Part shown: positions 13,974-22,366 of the stretch, piece by piece | How positions within the stretch are numbered: the first letter of the stretch is position 1 | How the letters are laid out: every line of letters begins with the position of its first letter | Source of the DNA: a virus | Virus record (IMG/VR): IMGVR_UViG_3300022745_000048 | Span: 1-47,275 of that record | Strand: one strand, 5' to 3' | Length of the DNA stretch: 47,275 nt | The notes under the pieces: model-generated | Told to the model about the DNA's origin: nothing | Databases searched by the model: none | Seen by the model: only the letters and a program-made list of their open reading frames with translations | Position numbers and translations under genes: made by a program

Positions 13974-16694
13974 CTAACCAAAATTCCAGCGGGGCGGGAA
14001 TGCGCCTCCGGTCCATGTGTAAATGGGATCAGGATCGACCACGGGCGGCGGGGCCGCTGGCGGGATCGTGACCGTGCCGCCGTAGTCATCACCGTAGAAA
14101 TCACCGTATCCTGCCGGGGCCACCCGAACGCGGCGTGTCGCCCCCATCAGCGATTCCAGACCGTCGCGCACGGATACAACCTGCACGTCGGCCTCAATCT
14201 CCGAACCCCAGTCGCTTACAGGCAGCGTGAACGACGTTCCGGCGATCCCGGCGTGGGTGGCCAGCACAGTTCCGTTGGTATGGATGACCCTGATCGTCGT
14301 CGTCTGCCCGGTTTCAGGCACGATGGTCGCCTCACCCCAGCGAACTATTGTGCCATCCTCCATAGTTCGATTGCGGTTCGACCACGTAACTACGACGGTG
14401 GATGGCGGTGACGATGACAGATCGACTGCCCCGAAAGCCACGCCCGCAACCTTCACATTGGCCGGGCGCAGCGGCAGATGGGGCCGTGCAGTCAGTGTTG
14501 CGCCCTGAACGGGGGCATCATCCATTTCGAGCCGACCGAGCGACGTGATCGTCAGCAGCTTGTACGCGACCGTTTCACCCGCACTGTGGGCAGTCGGATC
14601 GAAGAAGTTGTTCCGAATGTCGCAGAACCAGACGGGCGTATTCGCGGGCCACGGGCGCGGCACCGTATCGAGAACCCCGCGTGCGATGGTCCAGACGCCC
14701 GTGGTCGCATCACGCGATTCGATCAGGGCGATCTCTTGGATCTTCTCACCGATATTCCCGATGAACATGAAGGTCGCAGGCCCCGGTGCTACACCGCCAA
14801 GGACGGTCGGGAAACTGGTGAGCGTGGTCGTGGCCTCGTCTGCCAGTGCGTCGGGGAGGACGGCATAGCCCAGCAGCCCCTTGGTCCCGCGCTCCTGCGA
14901 TACGGTGTCGCCATTCGGTAGGACCGTGCGCCCGACCACTTCGTAATAGGAGGCATCCGTGTTCGACGTGGCGCTGAGAATGCTCGCGTACACGTCGGGA
15001 TAGACCAGCGCCGCCGCATCGCCCGCCGACAGATAGCGAGACGTAAAATAGGCCGGGGCCGTGATGATCTTGGTGAGGTCCATCGGCGTCGGATCATGAG
15101 CACCCGAGATGCCGCCGCCGAGGGCTGAGTCGCTGTACGTCGCCTCGTCAATGCTGAAAATATCTTCCAGCAGAGTCACGGTGATGTCGGGTTCACCGAT
15201 CTTGCCGTAGTCGATATTCGTCACGCGCATGACGATGTTTTCAATGTCGTATTCGGGCCATGTCATACGGACCAGCGAGCTGGGCTTCAGGTTCCAGTTC
15301 GCCCGGTCGAGCAGGGCCTCGGCACTGGCAAGCGGGGCGGAGGACTGCCGAACATCCCGCATGGCGATGCGACTGGCCAGTGAGGCCGAGCGGATGCCGT
15401 AATAGTTTCGGCTATCGGATACGACCCCAGACTGGACGGTGATGTTGCCAAGATCCTGATAGGTGATCGTTTCTTCTTGTTCGTTCGTCGGGTTCGTCCA
15501 CGTCACGACGACTTCATTGATCGTCTCGCCCCACAGCTTGCGCTGGAAGTTATCCAGCACCGCATTATCGGGTGTGATCAGCGGCAGCGTATCGGGCGCG
15601 TAGTCTTCCCGCAGCAGTTTGATCGTGAGTTTCCCGGTTTCCGGGTCGAGGAAGATCGCCGCCTGAATGTGGTCGAGGATTTCCCCGATGAACGTCTCGA
15701 TAGACTGTTCGCGCGTCCACAGCATCGACAGGCCGAAGCCCTCGTGGAAGAGGGTCTGTGCGACATCCTCGAAGTTCGCACGGTCGATCACGTCGTCCGT
15801 CGCGCCCATGCCCCATGTCTGGTTCGTCAGGCATTCGTAAATCATGTGGGCCGGATTGGCGTCGGTACCCACGCTGCCGAACTGGATGCCGATCACGCCG
15901 CCGATCAGCGTCACGGTTAGACCTGCCAGCGTCACGGACTCACCGACGATTCGGCCAGTCTCGGCACCGTAATCGACCGTCCACCCGCCAAGCGTGATGC
16001 CGTCCACCACCTTGTTCAGCGTGAGCGTGACAACGGTACTATCGAGCGCCACGGTCCACGAGAGTTCGTGCGTCGTCGTCACTGCGCGCGACAGCCGGAC
16101 AGCATATCCGGCTATGGTCGTCGGGATGGAGTCTGTCAGCGTGGCCGACGTTCCGCCCACCGTGGCCAGATACGTCGCCGTGTTGATCGTCACGGAAACC
16201 GGGGTGCCGAGCAGCGCATATTGGGAGTCGAGGCCCTTGGGTGCCCGTTTGCCCTGAATCCAGACGCCCTGCATGTACGGGGTTGCACCCCAGTAGAAAC
16301 CGGAGCGCGTGGTTGCGTAGTAGGCATTCCACGGGGATACCGTTCCAACCGTGGCTGTGCCCGATCCCGTGAAATAGACGCTCGCCAGCCCCCGATATGC
16401 CGGGTGTGTGGTCGGCGTCAGTCCTCGGCGTGCTGCGAGGTCGGCGGGCATCTGCTGCGTAGGGCCGCCCGGTAGGAACGTCACATACCCCCGGACGCCG
16501 CCTTCCTTCTTGGGTCCACCGAACAGATTGGATTTATCTACGAAGAACGTAGAGAGCGTGCTGACGTGACCTGCCCACGCCTGCTTCTCACCGACGTAGA
16601 AGCCCGTCATTTCGTCCATCTCGGCACAGATGCCGAAGTGGATGGACATATTGTATTCGTTGACCTGTTGTTTGGCCGAGCCACCCTTACCCAT
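13974..16694 (-). CDS. Tail tip / host-specificity protein (gpJ-like)
   Basis: 906 aa. It lies where lambda gene J lies, with the small N-terminally membrane-anchored assembly protein upstream and a fibre gene downstream. Features include an N-terminal tail-tip part, W-T-R-E-Q-S-I-E-T-F-I-G-E-I-L-D-H (residues ~330-345) and D-P-E-T-G-K-L-T-I-K-L-L-R (~352-364) typical of the phage tail-tip module, and C-terminal fibronectin III-like beta segments ending in a proline-rich tail. It would cap the tail tube and carry receptor specificity. Its start overlaps the stop of the 63-aa gene by 8 bp. Confidence 0.85.
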   Translation of the reverse strand: MGKGGSAKQQVNEYNMSIHFGICAEMDEMTGFYVGEKQAWAGHVSTLSTFFVDKSNLFGGPKKEGGVRGYVTFLPGGPTQQMPADLAARRGLTPTTHPAYRGLASVYFTGSGTATVGTVSPWNAYYATTRSGFYWGATPYMQGVWIQGKRAPKGLDSQYALLGTPVSVTINTATYLATVGGTSATLTDSIPTTIAGYAVRLSRAVTTTHELSWTVALDSTVVTLTLNKVVDGITLGGWTVDYGAETGRIVGESVTLAGLTVTLIGGVIGIQFGSVGTDANPAHMIYECLTNQTWGMGATDDVIDRANFEDVAQTLFHEGFGLSMLWTREQSIETFIGEILDHIQAAIFLDPETGKLTIKLLREDYAPDTLPLITPDNAVLDNFQRKLWGETINEVVVTWTNPTNEQEETITYQDLGNITVQSGVVSDSRNYYGIRSASLASRIAMRDVRQSSAPLASAEALLDRANWNLKPSSLVRMTWPEYDIENIVMRVTNIDYGKIGEPDITVTLLEDIFSIDEATYSDSALGGGISGAHDPTPMDLTKIITAPAYFTSRYLSAGDAAALVYPDVYASILSATSNTDASYYEVVGRTVLPNGDTVSQERGTKGLLGYAVLPDALADEATTTLTSFPTVLGGVAPGPATFMFIGNIGEKIQEIALIESRDATTGVWTIARGVLDTVPRPWPANTPVWFCDIRNNFFDPTAHSAGETVAYKLLTITSLGRLEMDDAPVQGATLTARPHLPLRPANVKVAGVAFGAVDLSSSPPSTVVVTWSNRNRTMEDGTIVRWGEATIVPETGQTTTIRVIHTNGTVLATHAGIAGTSFTLPVSDWGSEIEADVQVVSVRDGLESLMGATRRVRVAPAGYGDFYGDDYGGTVTIPPAAPPPVVDPDPIYTWTGGAFPPRWNFG

Positions 16695-16878
16695 CGGTCA
16701 GGCTCCGCTTTCGGTTCACGACTTCCTGCGCCCGTGCGTCACCCGTGGCGAGCATTGCATCTTCCGAGATGCCGTTCTCCATGAAGTCGCGGAAGTCGAG
16801 TCCATGTGCTTCGAACCAGCGGCGCGCACCGGACGCGCAGATCCCCGCATCCCGAATGTCCTGAATGGTGATAATCAC
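16687..16878 (-). CDS. Conserved tail-region protein, 63 aa (G-A-R-R-W-F-E-x-H-G-L-D-F motif)
   Basis: GTG start at 16878 is chosen because it overlaps the stop of the 22-aa membrane peptide (GTGA); a GTG at 16893 with AGGGG upstream is the alternative. The sequence I-I-T-I-Q-D-I-R-D-A-G...G-A-R-R-W-F-E-A-H-G-L-D-F-R-D-F...L-A-T-G-D-A-x-A matches a small protein that regularly precedes the tail-tip gene in related phages. Function unknown; probably tail assembly. Confidence 0.8.
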   Translation of the reverse strand: MIITIQDIRDAGICASGARRWFEAHGLDFRDFMENGISEDAMLATGDARAQEVVNRKRSLTDG

Positions 16879-16943
16879 TGGGTCAGCAGCCACCAGAATA
16901 CCCCTGACAAGAGAACGCCCGCAGTACCGAGACGCGCAATCAC
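16875..16943 (-). CDS. Tiny membrane peptide in the tail-tip operon, 22 aa
   Basis: GTG start overlaps the stop of the upstream gene and its own stop overlaps the next GTG, so it sits in a GTGA/GTGA chain. Translation gives a single hydrophobic helix (L-G-T-A-G-V-L-L-S-G-V-F-W-W-L-L). Exact coupling on both sides argues that it is translated. Function unknown. Confidence 0.5.
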   Translation of the reverse strand: MIARLGTAGVLLSGVFWWLLTQ

Positions 16944-17176
16944 GATGCTTCGATCTCGTACGTGCGGATGGATTTGTCACAGAAATCGAGGACGTTGATG
17001 CCCTTGATCGTGACGCTCCCGAAGATCACGGGTATCTCTTTCCCCGCCTCCGCAGTCGGGTTATCTGCGTCCTTGGCCGAGTCAGGCTTGGGCTGCTTCG
17101 GCTTGGGCATAAGCAGATACGCCACGACGTTCAGGACGACGGCGACGAGAAGTGCGACGAGGAATTGGAACACCAT
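16940..17176 (-). CDS. Tail assembly protein with N-terminal membrane helix, 78 aa
   Basis: N-terminal hydrophobic helix (F-L-V-A-L-L-V-A-V-V-L-N-V-V-A-Y-L-L-M-P-K-P-K), then P-T-A-E-A-G-K-E-I-P-V-I-F-G-S-V-T-I-K-G-x-N-V-L-D-F-x-D-K-S. This layout is common in proteins immediately upstream of the tail-tip gene in alphaproteobacterial phages, where the C-terminal part resembles the start of gpJ-like proteins. Its start is 12 bp from operator site 4. No good ribosome site is visible. Confidence 0.75.
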   Translation of the reverse strand: MVFQFLVALLVAVVLNVVAYLLMPKPKQPKPDSAKDADNPTAEAGKEIPVIFGSVTIKGINVLDFCDKSIRTYEIEAS

Positions 17177-17187
17177 GGTGGTGACGT

Positions 17188-17227
17188 ATCACGAATCTGT
17201 TGACAAGGCCAGACTCGGTAGTATGTG
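17188..17227 (+). promoter_or_regulatory. Moron island 1 promoter with operator site 4
   Basis: ATCAC-N7-TTGAC operator (17188-17204) whose right half forms the -35 TTGACA (17200-17205); 16 bp later comes TATGTG (17222-17227). The block is near-identical to that at 21587-21626, including a shared leader up to the ribosome site. It drives the + strand genes 17260-17944 and lies between divergent genes. Confidence 0.75.
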
Positions 17228-17259
17228 TTGACGGAGTTTCAAGTCGAAGGGATTTTGCG

Positions 17260-17517
17260 ATGATTGATTATGTTCCGGGTCCGTCGCTCGACTGGACCAA
17301 GCCGATTGAGACGGTGCCGGATGTGCGGAATCCGGTGGCGATGCCGTGTAGGGTTGTCGGGGAGATTCCCCACGGGGAGTGGAAGGTGCATATTATCGGA
17401 AAATGGTTCCCGCACGGGGATTCACTGAATACCGTCTATGCGTGGGATTATTCGCCCGATGGTACTTCGAACTCGTGGCTGCCGGTGCTGCGGAATGTGG
17501 AGAATTGTGATGATTGA
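17260..17517 (+). CDS. Moron island 1 gene A, D-W-T-K-P-I-E protein, 85 aa
   Basis: ATG 17260 follows AAGGGA. The protein contains D-W-T-K-P-I-E, V-V-G-E-I and Y-A-W-D-Y-S-P-D-G-T-S motifs of small accessory phage proteins of unknown function. It is a partial paralogue of the next gene (both begin with an I-D...D-W-T-K-P-[IL]-E unit). Opposite in strand to the surrounding tail genes and with its own promoter: a moron-type insertion. Confidence 0.7.
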   Translation: MIDYVPGPSLDWTKPIETVPDVRNPVAMPCRVVGEIPHGEWKVHIIGKWFPHGDSLNTVYAWDYSPDGTSNSWLPVLRNVENCDD

Positions 17518-17944
17518 TTGGACCAAGCCGCTCGAACTGATGGATGGGACGCCGATGATATTGGACCCCACAGCCCTTCATAACCCTGATCTTATTACGG
17601 GCAATTACCATTTGATCCTAGAAAATTGGCAGACCCTTGATGGTGATCGACTGATTGTCCGCCCTGACGGCACTAGATGGAGTGGCCTTCGCCATGTCGT
17701 CATCGTCCGCAATCGCCCTGCTGAACCCGAGCCGCTCGCCAGCGTTAACACCATGGCGAAGGTTGAGGGATGGTCCACGGCCTTCACAAAAACCCTGCGC
17801 GACGAATTCGCCATGGCTGCGCTGACGGGGTTACTCGCTAACGCAGAGGCAGTGAATGCTGATAACTGGTCATACCGTACCGGAACACTAACGGGCGATG
17901 CCTTCATGTTTGCAGACAACATGCTCGCCGCTCGTGATCAATAA
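17510..17944 (+). CDS. Moron island 1 gene B, 144 aa
   Basis: ATG 17510 overlaps the previous gene by 8 bp. Residues 1-75 repeat the D-W-T-K-P-L-E and G-D-R-L-I-V-R-P-D-G-T-R theme of gene A. The C-terminal part (F-A-M-A-A-L-T-G-L-L-A-N...A-F-M-F-A-D-N-M-L-A-A-R) is a separate module widespread in small phage proteins, so the gene looks like a two-module fusion. It converges on the BR0599 gene with 7 bp of overlap. Confidence 0.7.
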   Translation: MIDWTKPLELMDGTPMILDPTALHNPDLITGNYHLILENWQTLDGDRLIVRPDGTRWSGLRHVVIVRNRPAEPEPLASVNTMAKVEGWSTAFTKTLRDEFAMAALTGLLANAEAVNADNWSYRTGTLTGDAFMFADNMLAARDQ

Positions 17945-18789
17945 TAGTTATTCACCAGCCCAATCGGGTTCTTGAACGGAATCCACGGCTGCCCACCGAA
18001 GTTCAGGATGTTCCCAAAGACCGGGCCGCAGTCACCGTCAGGTTGCGCTGCGATCCCGGCTTTGTGGTTGCACCCCGGCACCACAGACACGGTATGTCCA
18101 ACATACAGTTCACGCGGGATGTACGACAGCAACAGGGTGGTCCCATCACCTTCGACCCGTTTGATCGTGCGAACTTCTCTGTTGCCCGAGTCATTCGTCC
18201 ACTCGACCAGCCCGTCCAGATATTTCGCCGGATCGCGTGAGGTCCATCCAGCGGGCAGGGCAATCCGGCTTCCCGAGATCGCTGCCACAGTGGTCGATAC
18301 GGAGAACGCGGCTTTCGATGCCTTACAGTCCGGGCCGTACAGAACGAACGGGCAACCAAACTGATAGCGCCGCCGCAGCCCGTTCCGCTTCATCGACGTG
18401 GATATTGGCTCGCACGTCAGTTCGGCAGTCGTTTTCTTCCGTGAGCAGGACAGCACGCGGCCAGTCCAGACGACCTTGAATTCTCCGTCCGGGTCGTCGG
18501 CATGGCCACCCCAGACTTTCAGCGTCACGATGTCGGACGGCGGGGCTGCCAGAAATAGGTTAGCGATCTCGACGGTATGTGGAAAGCCCACCTGCATGGT
18601 CTTCTTGTCCATCGTCCCCGACTCCGTGATCTTGCCACGGTCGATGGGAATCGGAACAAAGGTTTCACCTGCCAACACCACGGCAAACTCATGGTCGGTG
18701 TAGCGGAATGCCAGTGTGCCGCAGGTGAACTTGTACAGGTTGATCGGAGCGCCGAGAGTGCGGCTGCCCTCATATGCGGCGTACGTCAT
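17938..18789 (-). CDS. BR0599-family (DUF2163-type) tail protein
   Basis: 283 aa. C-terminal G-C-N-H-K...C-G-P-V-F-G-N-I-L-N-F-G-G-Q-P-W-I-P is the diagnostic segment of this family; internal F-G-C-P-F-V-L-Y-G-P-D-C also matches. These proteins form part of the tail tip or baseplate between the distal tail and tip proteins. ATGA overlap with the 610-aa gene upstream. Confidence 0.85.
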   Translation of the reverse strand: MTYAAYEGSRTLGAPINLYKFTCGTLAFRYTDHEFAVVLAGETFVPIPIDRGKITESGTMDKKTMQVGFPHTVEIANLFLAAPPSDIVTLKVWGGHADDPDGEFKVVWTGRVLSCSRKKTTAELTCEPISTSMKRNGLRRRYQFGCPFVLYGPDCKASKAAFSVSTTVAAISGSRIALPAGWTSRDPAKYLDGLVEWTNDSGNREVRTIKRVEGDGTTLLLSYIPRELYVGHTVSVVPGCNHKAGIAAQPDGDCGPVFGNILNFGGQPWIPFKNPIGLVNNYY

Positions 18790-20618
18790 GCGATCTCCGG
18801 GTAACGGTCATTCACCAGATAGTCGAACCTATCGGGCGCATCGGTGAACATCAGGGGGCCAAACGCGAATTCGAAATTCACGAGGTCATCGAACCTGTCG
18901 ATGGTCGGGATGAACGCCTGCCCCCATGCCTCAAGGAACCACTGCGCCGCCTCGTCATATGTGGGGGCATTGCCTTCGGGTGTAAGGTCTTCCAGCGTCA
19001 TGATCGCTGGGCTGGTCTGCGCGATGCTGTCCGTCACCCACTCGATTGTCAGTTCATCGCTGGCAAACCGGCGCACGGGCATCCACGCAATGTCGATGAT
19101 CTCATCCGTGGAAATGTCGCTCAGGAACGCCTGCGAAAACTGGATGCCGGTATTTCCGCCTGACACGTACATCGACCGGATGCTGCGGTAGATCCGTCGC
19201 CCATCGACCGTGCGGATGCAGACCGCCCGATTCACCGTATCGTCGGCATAATCGTCATACGTGGCGGTCCCGGCCACGGTGATCGTGTCTGTGCCGACCG
19301 AGATGTTGTTCAGCGGGGTGAGATCCTGCTCGAACGTCGGCATATAGAATTCGCCGCGCTTGCCCTTGGCCCGGTCGAACATCCGCCGAATGTCGTCAGC
19401 CATGGTGGCCGAGCAGGAGAGATACGTGGCCTTCTGGGTCCGCGTAGCGAATGCGACAGGCCGGAACGTCTGGATGACCCCACGCCCGAAGTCCACCTGT
19501 TCGATCTGGCGGAACCAGTCGTTGCTGACGGTCTGCCCCCAGTTCGGACGCAGCGTGAACACCTCGCGCCCGTTGTGAAGGTCAATCGGCCATTCGAAAT
19601 CGGTGATGGGTTCAGACGCCGGGGTGACGTTGAAACTGATCTTCGCCTGTGCGACAGCGCTGGTCGGCGTCGTCACGGCCTGCGGGATCTTCATCAGACC
19701 CTCGATAGACGGGCGAATGGCCGTGCCGACTGGATAGGTGATGGTATCACCCGTGAACGCCACGGGATCGACAGCCGAGATGACCCGCTGCGCACCGTCG
19801 ATGATTACCGTTCGCCCGACTGCCAACCAGTCCGGGATTGAGTCTACCTCGACGCTTCCGTCAGACCGATTTTCCAGCACTGTGACGAACCGTGTCGGAT
19901 CAGCCATGATGATCGAGTTGCCCGACCACTTGGTCAGCAGCCGGTTCATCGCCCGATATTCGTCGCCTTCCAGCAGGATCGAGAAATCGAGCGTCTTGCG
20001 CGGCGTGATGCGCTGAGCGCGGCGTTGCTCCTTGCCCGACCGAGATGCCGTTACGTCGGTCTTGTAGGCATAGGTGATATCGACACTACCGGACCACGTT
20101 GGTTCGAACGGCCACAGCCGCGACCGCTGGCCCGTGACGGTCAGGGTGACAATCTGCCCGTTGTCTGCGTGGTACGTGACCGTGCCGTTAATGTCGGCAG
20201 GCCCGCTCTCCCCGACCTTCACGTTGTACGTCAGTGTGGACAGAGGGGGCATCACGGCAGGTGCAGAATGTCCGACCAGCGTGACCCCGGTAAGGCCGCT
20301 CTGCGCAATCGAGTCGATGGTCCGTGAAACTGTCCATGCCGACCACAGCACGGCCACCTTGGTCACGACGCCCGACACCGACCCATAGCGGAGGTGCGCA
20401 GGCAGCAGGTGGAAGCGGTTGTAGTAGTCCTCGAAGAACGATGCCGACCGTTGACCCGTCCGCGACAGCGAGCGGATGCTGATCGGCTGCGAACTGCCGA
20501 ACGTCCCGCCGAACGTCGCCAGCAGATCACGGGCAACCCATGTCTGTTGGGCAGACGGATGCACGACAGAGGGATGCCCTGCGTATTCCGTCGTCGGGAG
20601 GATATATCCGGTCGTCAT
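18786..20618 (-). CDS. Distal-tail / baseplate-like protein, 610 aa
   Basis: It lies between the tape measure region and the BR0599 gene. The segment F-D-R-A-K-G-K-R-G-E-F-Y-M-P-T-F-E-Q-D-L (about residue 414 on) resembles the G-K-R-G-x-F-W-x-P element of phage distal tail proteins, and much of the sequence is beta-rich. A second domain near residues 150-210 holds many V-x-V-x-G repeats. Role inferred from position: a hub linking tail tube and tip. Confidence 0.7.
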   Translation of the reverse strand: MTTGYILPTTEYAGHPSVVHPSAQQTWVARDLLATFGGTFGSSQPISIRSLSRTGQRSASFFEDYYNRFHLLPAHLRYGSVSGVVTKVAVLWSAWTVSRTIDSIAQSGLTGVTLVGHSAPAVMPPLSTLTYNVKVGESGPADINGTVTYHADNGQIVTLTVTGQRSRLWPFEPTWSGSVDITYAYKTDVTASRSGKEQRRAQRITPRKTLDFSILLEGDEYRAMNRLLTKWSGNSIIMADPTRFVTVLENRSDGSVEVDSIPDWLAVGRTVIIDGAQRVISAVDPVAFTGDTITYPVGTAIRPSIEGLMKIPQAVTTPTSAVAQAKISFNVTPASEPITDFEWPIDLHNGREVFTLRPNWGQTVSNDWFRQIEQVDFGRGVIQTFRPVAFATRTQKATYLSCSATMADDIRRMFDRAKGKRGEFYMPTFEQDLTPLNNISVGTDTITVAGTATYDDYADDTVNRAVCIRTVDGRRIYRSIRSMYVSGGNTGIQFSQAFLSDISTDEIIDIAWMPVRRFASDELTIEWVTDSIAQTSPAIMTLEDLTPEGNAPTYDEAAQWFLEAWGQAFIPTIDRFDDLVNFEFAFGPLMFTDAPDRFDYLVNDRYPEIA

Positions 20619-21574
20619 GCCCTACGGTAAGCGTAGCCGATCATGCCGCTCGACTCGTTGGACCCCCATGAGGCCCCGCGCGCGACAGACGTGGACGTGG
20701 ACTTTCGGAAGGCCGGGAAGCACTGCCACTCGTCCGTCCCGATGGTCAATGTGGAGTCGGGATCGAGGTCGGTCATGTTGACTAGACGGACGCCAGCGGG
20801 ATGGCCGAGTTGGGCGAACTGGACAGTCGAACCAGAACCCTTGGCCGCATACAGATTCACGGGCGTCAGTATCGCCGTGCCCGCGTAGCTGGACCGACCA
20901 CGGGCCACGTAGCCGTCGTTGACATCATCCGTGAAGCCGCCGATGGCCTCGTTGCCGTCGAATGCGTTCCATCCGCCGTACGACAGTGATGCCGCCCGGA
21001 AGCGCCGCCACGTATTCGGGTTGCTGCCGTGGACGATCCGGGTGCCGCCACAGTCGGCGTTCGCCCAATAGCTTTGGTGCGCGGAGAACAGATGCTGGTG
21101 GCGGGTATCCCGGTAGTCGAGCGGATAGTCGGTGCCCGCATTCGACTGGAAGAAGTTCGCCCCGGAAATTACCTCGCCGCCCGTGAAGGACGACGACGGC
21201 ACCAGATTGCCCATGTAGAGGTGGCGGTACAGGTTGTACCCGTATTCCACCACGATCACCATGTACGGCGCGGGGGTCAGCGCGGCGAACAGAATCACCT
21301 TTGTCGGGGCGAGCGTACCGCTGTCACGAACGGGCGACCGGAGCCGCGCAGTCCCGGTGATCGAGGACGTGTCGGTCTGAGTCCAGAACAGTTCGTCATA
21401 TGGGCTGACGTTCACGCGAGTCAGGCTGAACGTCGCACCGCCCGAGTAGGACGGGTGTTTGAGCGTGGGAGCCGAAGTCGTCCCGCCCACCGTAAAGCCG
21501 ACCGTAGTGGCGAAGGATCTCACGAGCGGGGGAATGTCACCCAGAGAGGTGATCGTGTTCTGCTGCCATGCCAT
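20615..21574 (-). CDS. Minor tail/virion protein, 319 aa
   Basis: Beta-rich protein with aromatic-rich segments (Y-M-V-I-V-V-E-Y-G-Y-N-L-Y-R-H-L-Y-M-G-N-L-V) and a C-terminal W-Q-C-F-P-A-F-R-K. Similar G-N-L/G-G-S and H-x-H-x-F elements occur in the protein at 22704-23696, so the two may be distant paralogues. No strong ribosome site; start is 13 bp from operator site 5. It is separated from its neighbour by moron island 2. Confidence 0.65.
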   Translation of the reverse strand: MAWQQNTITSLGDIPPLVRSFATTVGFTVGGTTSAPTLKHPSYSGGATFSLTRVNVSPYDELFWTQTDTSSITGTARLRSPVRDSGTLAPTKVILFAALTPAPYMVIVVEYGYNLYRHLYMGNLVPSSSFTGGEVISGANFFQSNAGTDYPLDYRDTRHQHLFSAHQSYWANADCGGTRIVHGSNPNTWRRFRAASLSYGGWNAFDGNEAIGGFTDDVNDGYVARGRSSYAGTAILTPVNLYAAKGSGSTVQFAQLGHPAGVRLVNMTDLDPDSTLTIGTDEWQCFPAFRKSTSTSVARGASWGSNESSGMIGYAYRRA

Positions 21575-21586
21575 GCCGCGTGGTGT

Positions 21587-21626
21587 ATCACTATTTGGTT
21601 GACAAGGCTAGGGTCGGCGGTATGTG
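21587..21626 (+). promoter_or_regulatory. Moron island 2 promoter with operator site 5
   Basis: ATCAC-N7-TTGAC operator (21587-21603); -35 TTGACA 21599-21604, 16-bp spacer, TATGTG at 21621-21626. Nearly the same as the block at 17188-17227, with the same downstream leader tgttga-ggagtttcaagt. Confidence 0.75.
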
Positions 21627-21659
21627 TTGATGGAGTTTCAAGTGAAAGGTGATTTTGTG

Positions 21660-21989
21660 ATGGCGAATATCAAAACATGGCTTACAGAAGATGTTGCTGC
21701 GGATGGCCAGACTTTGGAAGGCATCGTATTTGGGAGGCACTATAACGACTGGATTGACGACTATACCCCGCATCCCGCCGAAGACACTCTGGTAGAACCC
21801 GAGGTAGGGCTGGCAGTTCTGGATGAAGAATTCCACTGCGGTCACGGTGGTGCAGACTGCCGACCGATGTTCGCATGGACTGCTACGAAGGTCTATTTCA
21901 TCCATGAGTATGATGGGGCAACGACACTTGTGTGGGTTCCGCGCAACCCCACGTCCATCGCGCCTGAATTCGGAGGGCAGTGGAAATGA
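21660..21989 (+). CDS. Moron island 2 gene A, 109 aa
   Basis: ATG 21660 follows GAAAGGTGA. Soluble acidic protein with C-G-H-G-G-A-D-C (possible metal site), T-A-T-K-V-Y-F-I-H-E-Y-D-G and T-L-V-W-V-P-R-N-P motifs; unknown family of phage accessory proteins. First gene of a four-gene + strand island inside the - strand tail operon. Confidence 0.7.
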   Translation: MANIKTWLTEDVAADGQTLEGIVFGRHYNDWIDDYTPHPAEDTLVEPEVGLAVLDEEFHCGHGGADCRPMFAWTATKVYFIHEYDGATTLVWVPRNPTSIAPEFGGQWK

Positions 21990-22159
21990 TCTGTTTCCGC
22001 GACCGCACATATTGCGCGGCGCAGTGCGCGAACAAGGAATGCCCCGCCCGACTCACGGATGAGGCGCGCGAGGCTGCTGCGAAGTGGTGGAATGGCGCGG
22101 ATGCACCGATTGCACTGGCCGATATGTCCGATGCCTGCGGGGCGTATGTGAAATGCTGA
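21986..22159 (+). CDS. Moron island 2 gene B, small Cys-rich protein, 57 aa
   Basis: ATG 21986 overlaps the previous stop (ATGA). Has I-C-F-R-D-R-T-Y-C...C-A-N-K-E-C near the N-terminus and D-M-S-D-A-C...K-C at the end, a recurring phage small protein with six cysteines, probably zinc-binding. Function unknown. Confidence 0.75.
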   Translation: MICFRDRTYCAAQCANKECPARLTDEAREAAAKWWNGADAPIALADMSDACGAYVKC

Positions 22160-22365
22160 TCGTCACATTCCAAGGTGGCCCGATGCACGGCAAGGTTTCT
22201 GACGACCCCATCCTGAATACGGTGCGGTTCGCAGAGACTGCCCCGATATGCGTGACATCGAAGCCCCCGCCGCCATGGAACGCAGGGTTGCCGCGCGTCC
22301 GGCAGCACACCTATGTCAGATCGCCTGACGACAGGACGGTGTTTGTTTATCGGGGGAGCGACTGA
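22153..22365 (+). CDS. Moron island 2 gene C, 70 aa
   Basis: ATG 22153 overlaps the previous gene by 7 bp. F-Q-G-G-P-M-H-G-K near the N-terminus and H-T-Y-V-R...V-F-V-Y-R-G at the C-terminus match a short conserved phage protein (G-G-P-x-D-G type) of unknown role. Confidence 0.7.
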   Translation: MLIVTFQGGPMHGKVSDDPILNTVRFAETAPICVTSKPPPPWNAGLPRVRQHTYVRSPDDRTVFVYRGSD

Positions 22366-22366
22366 A

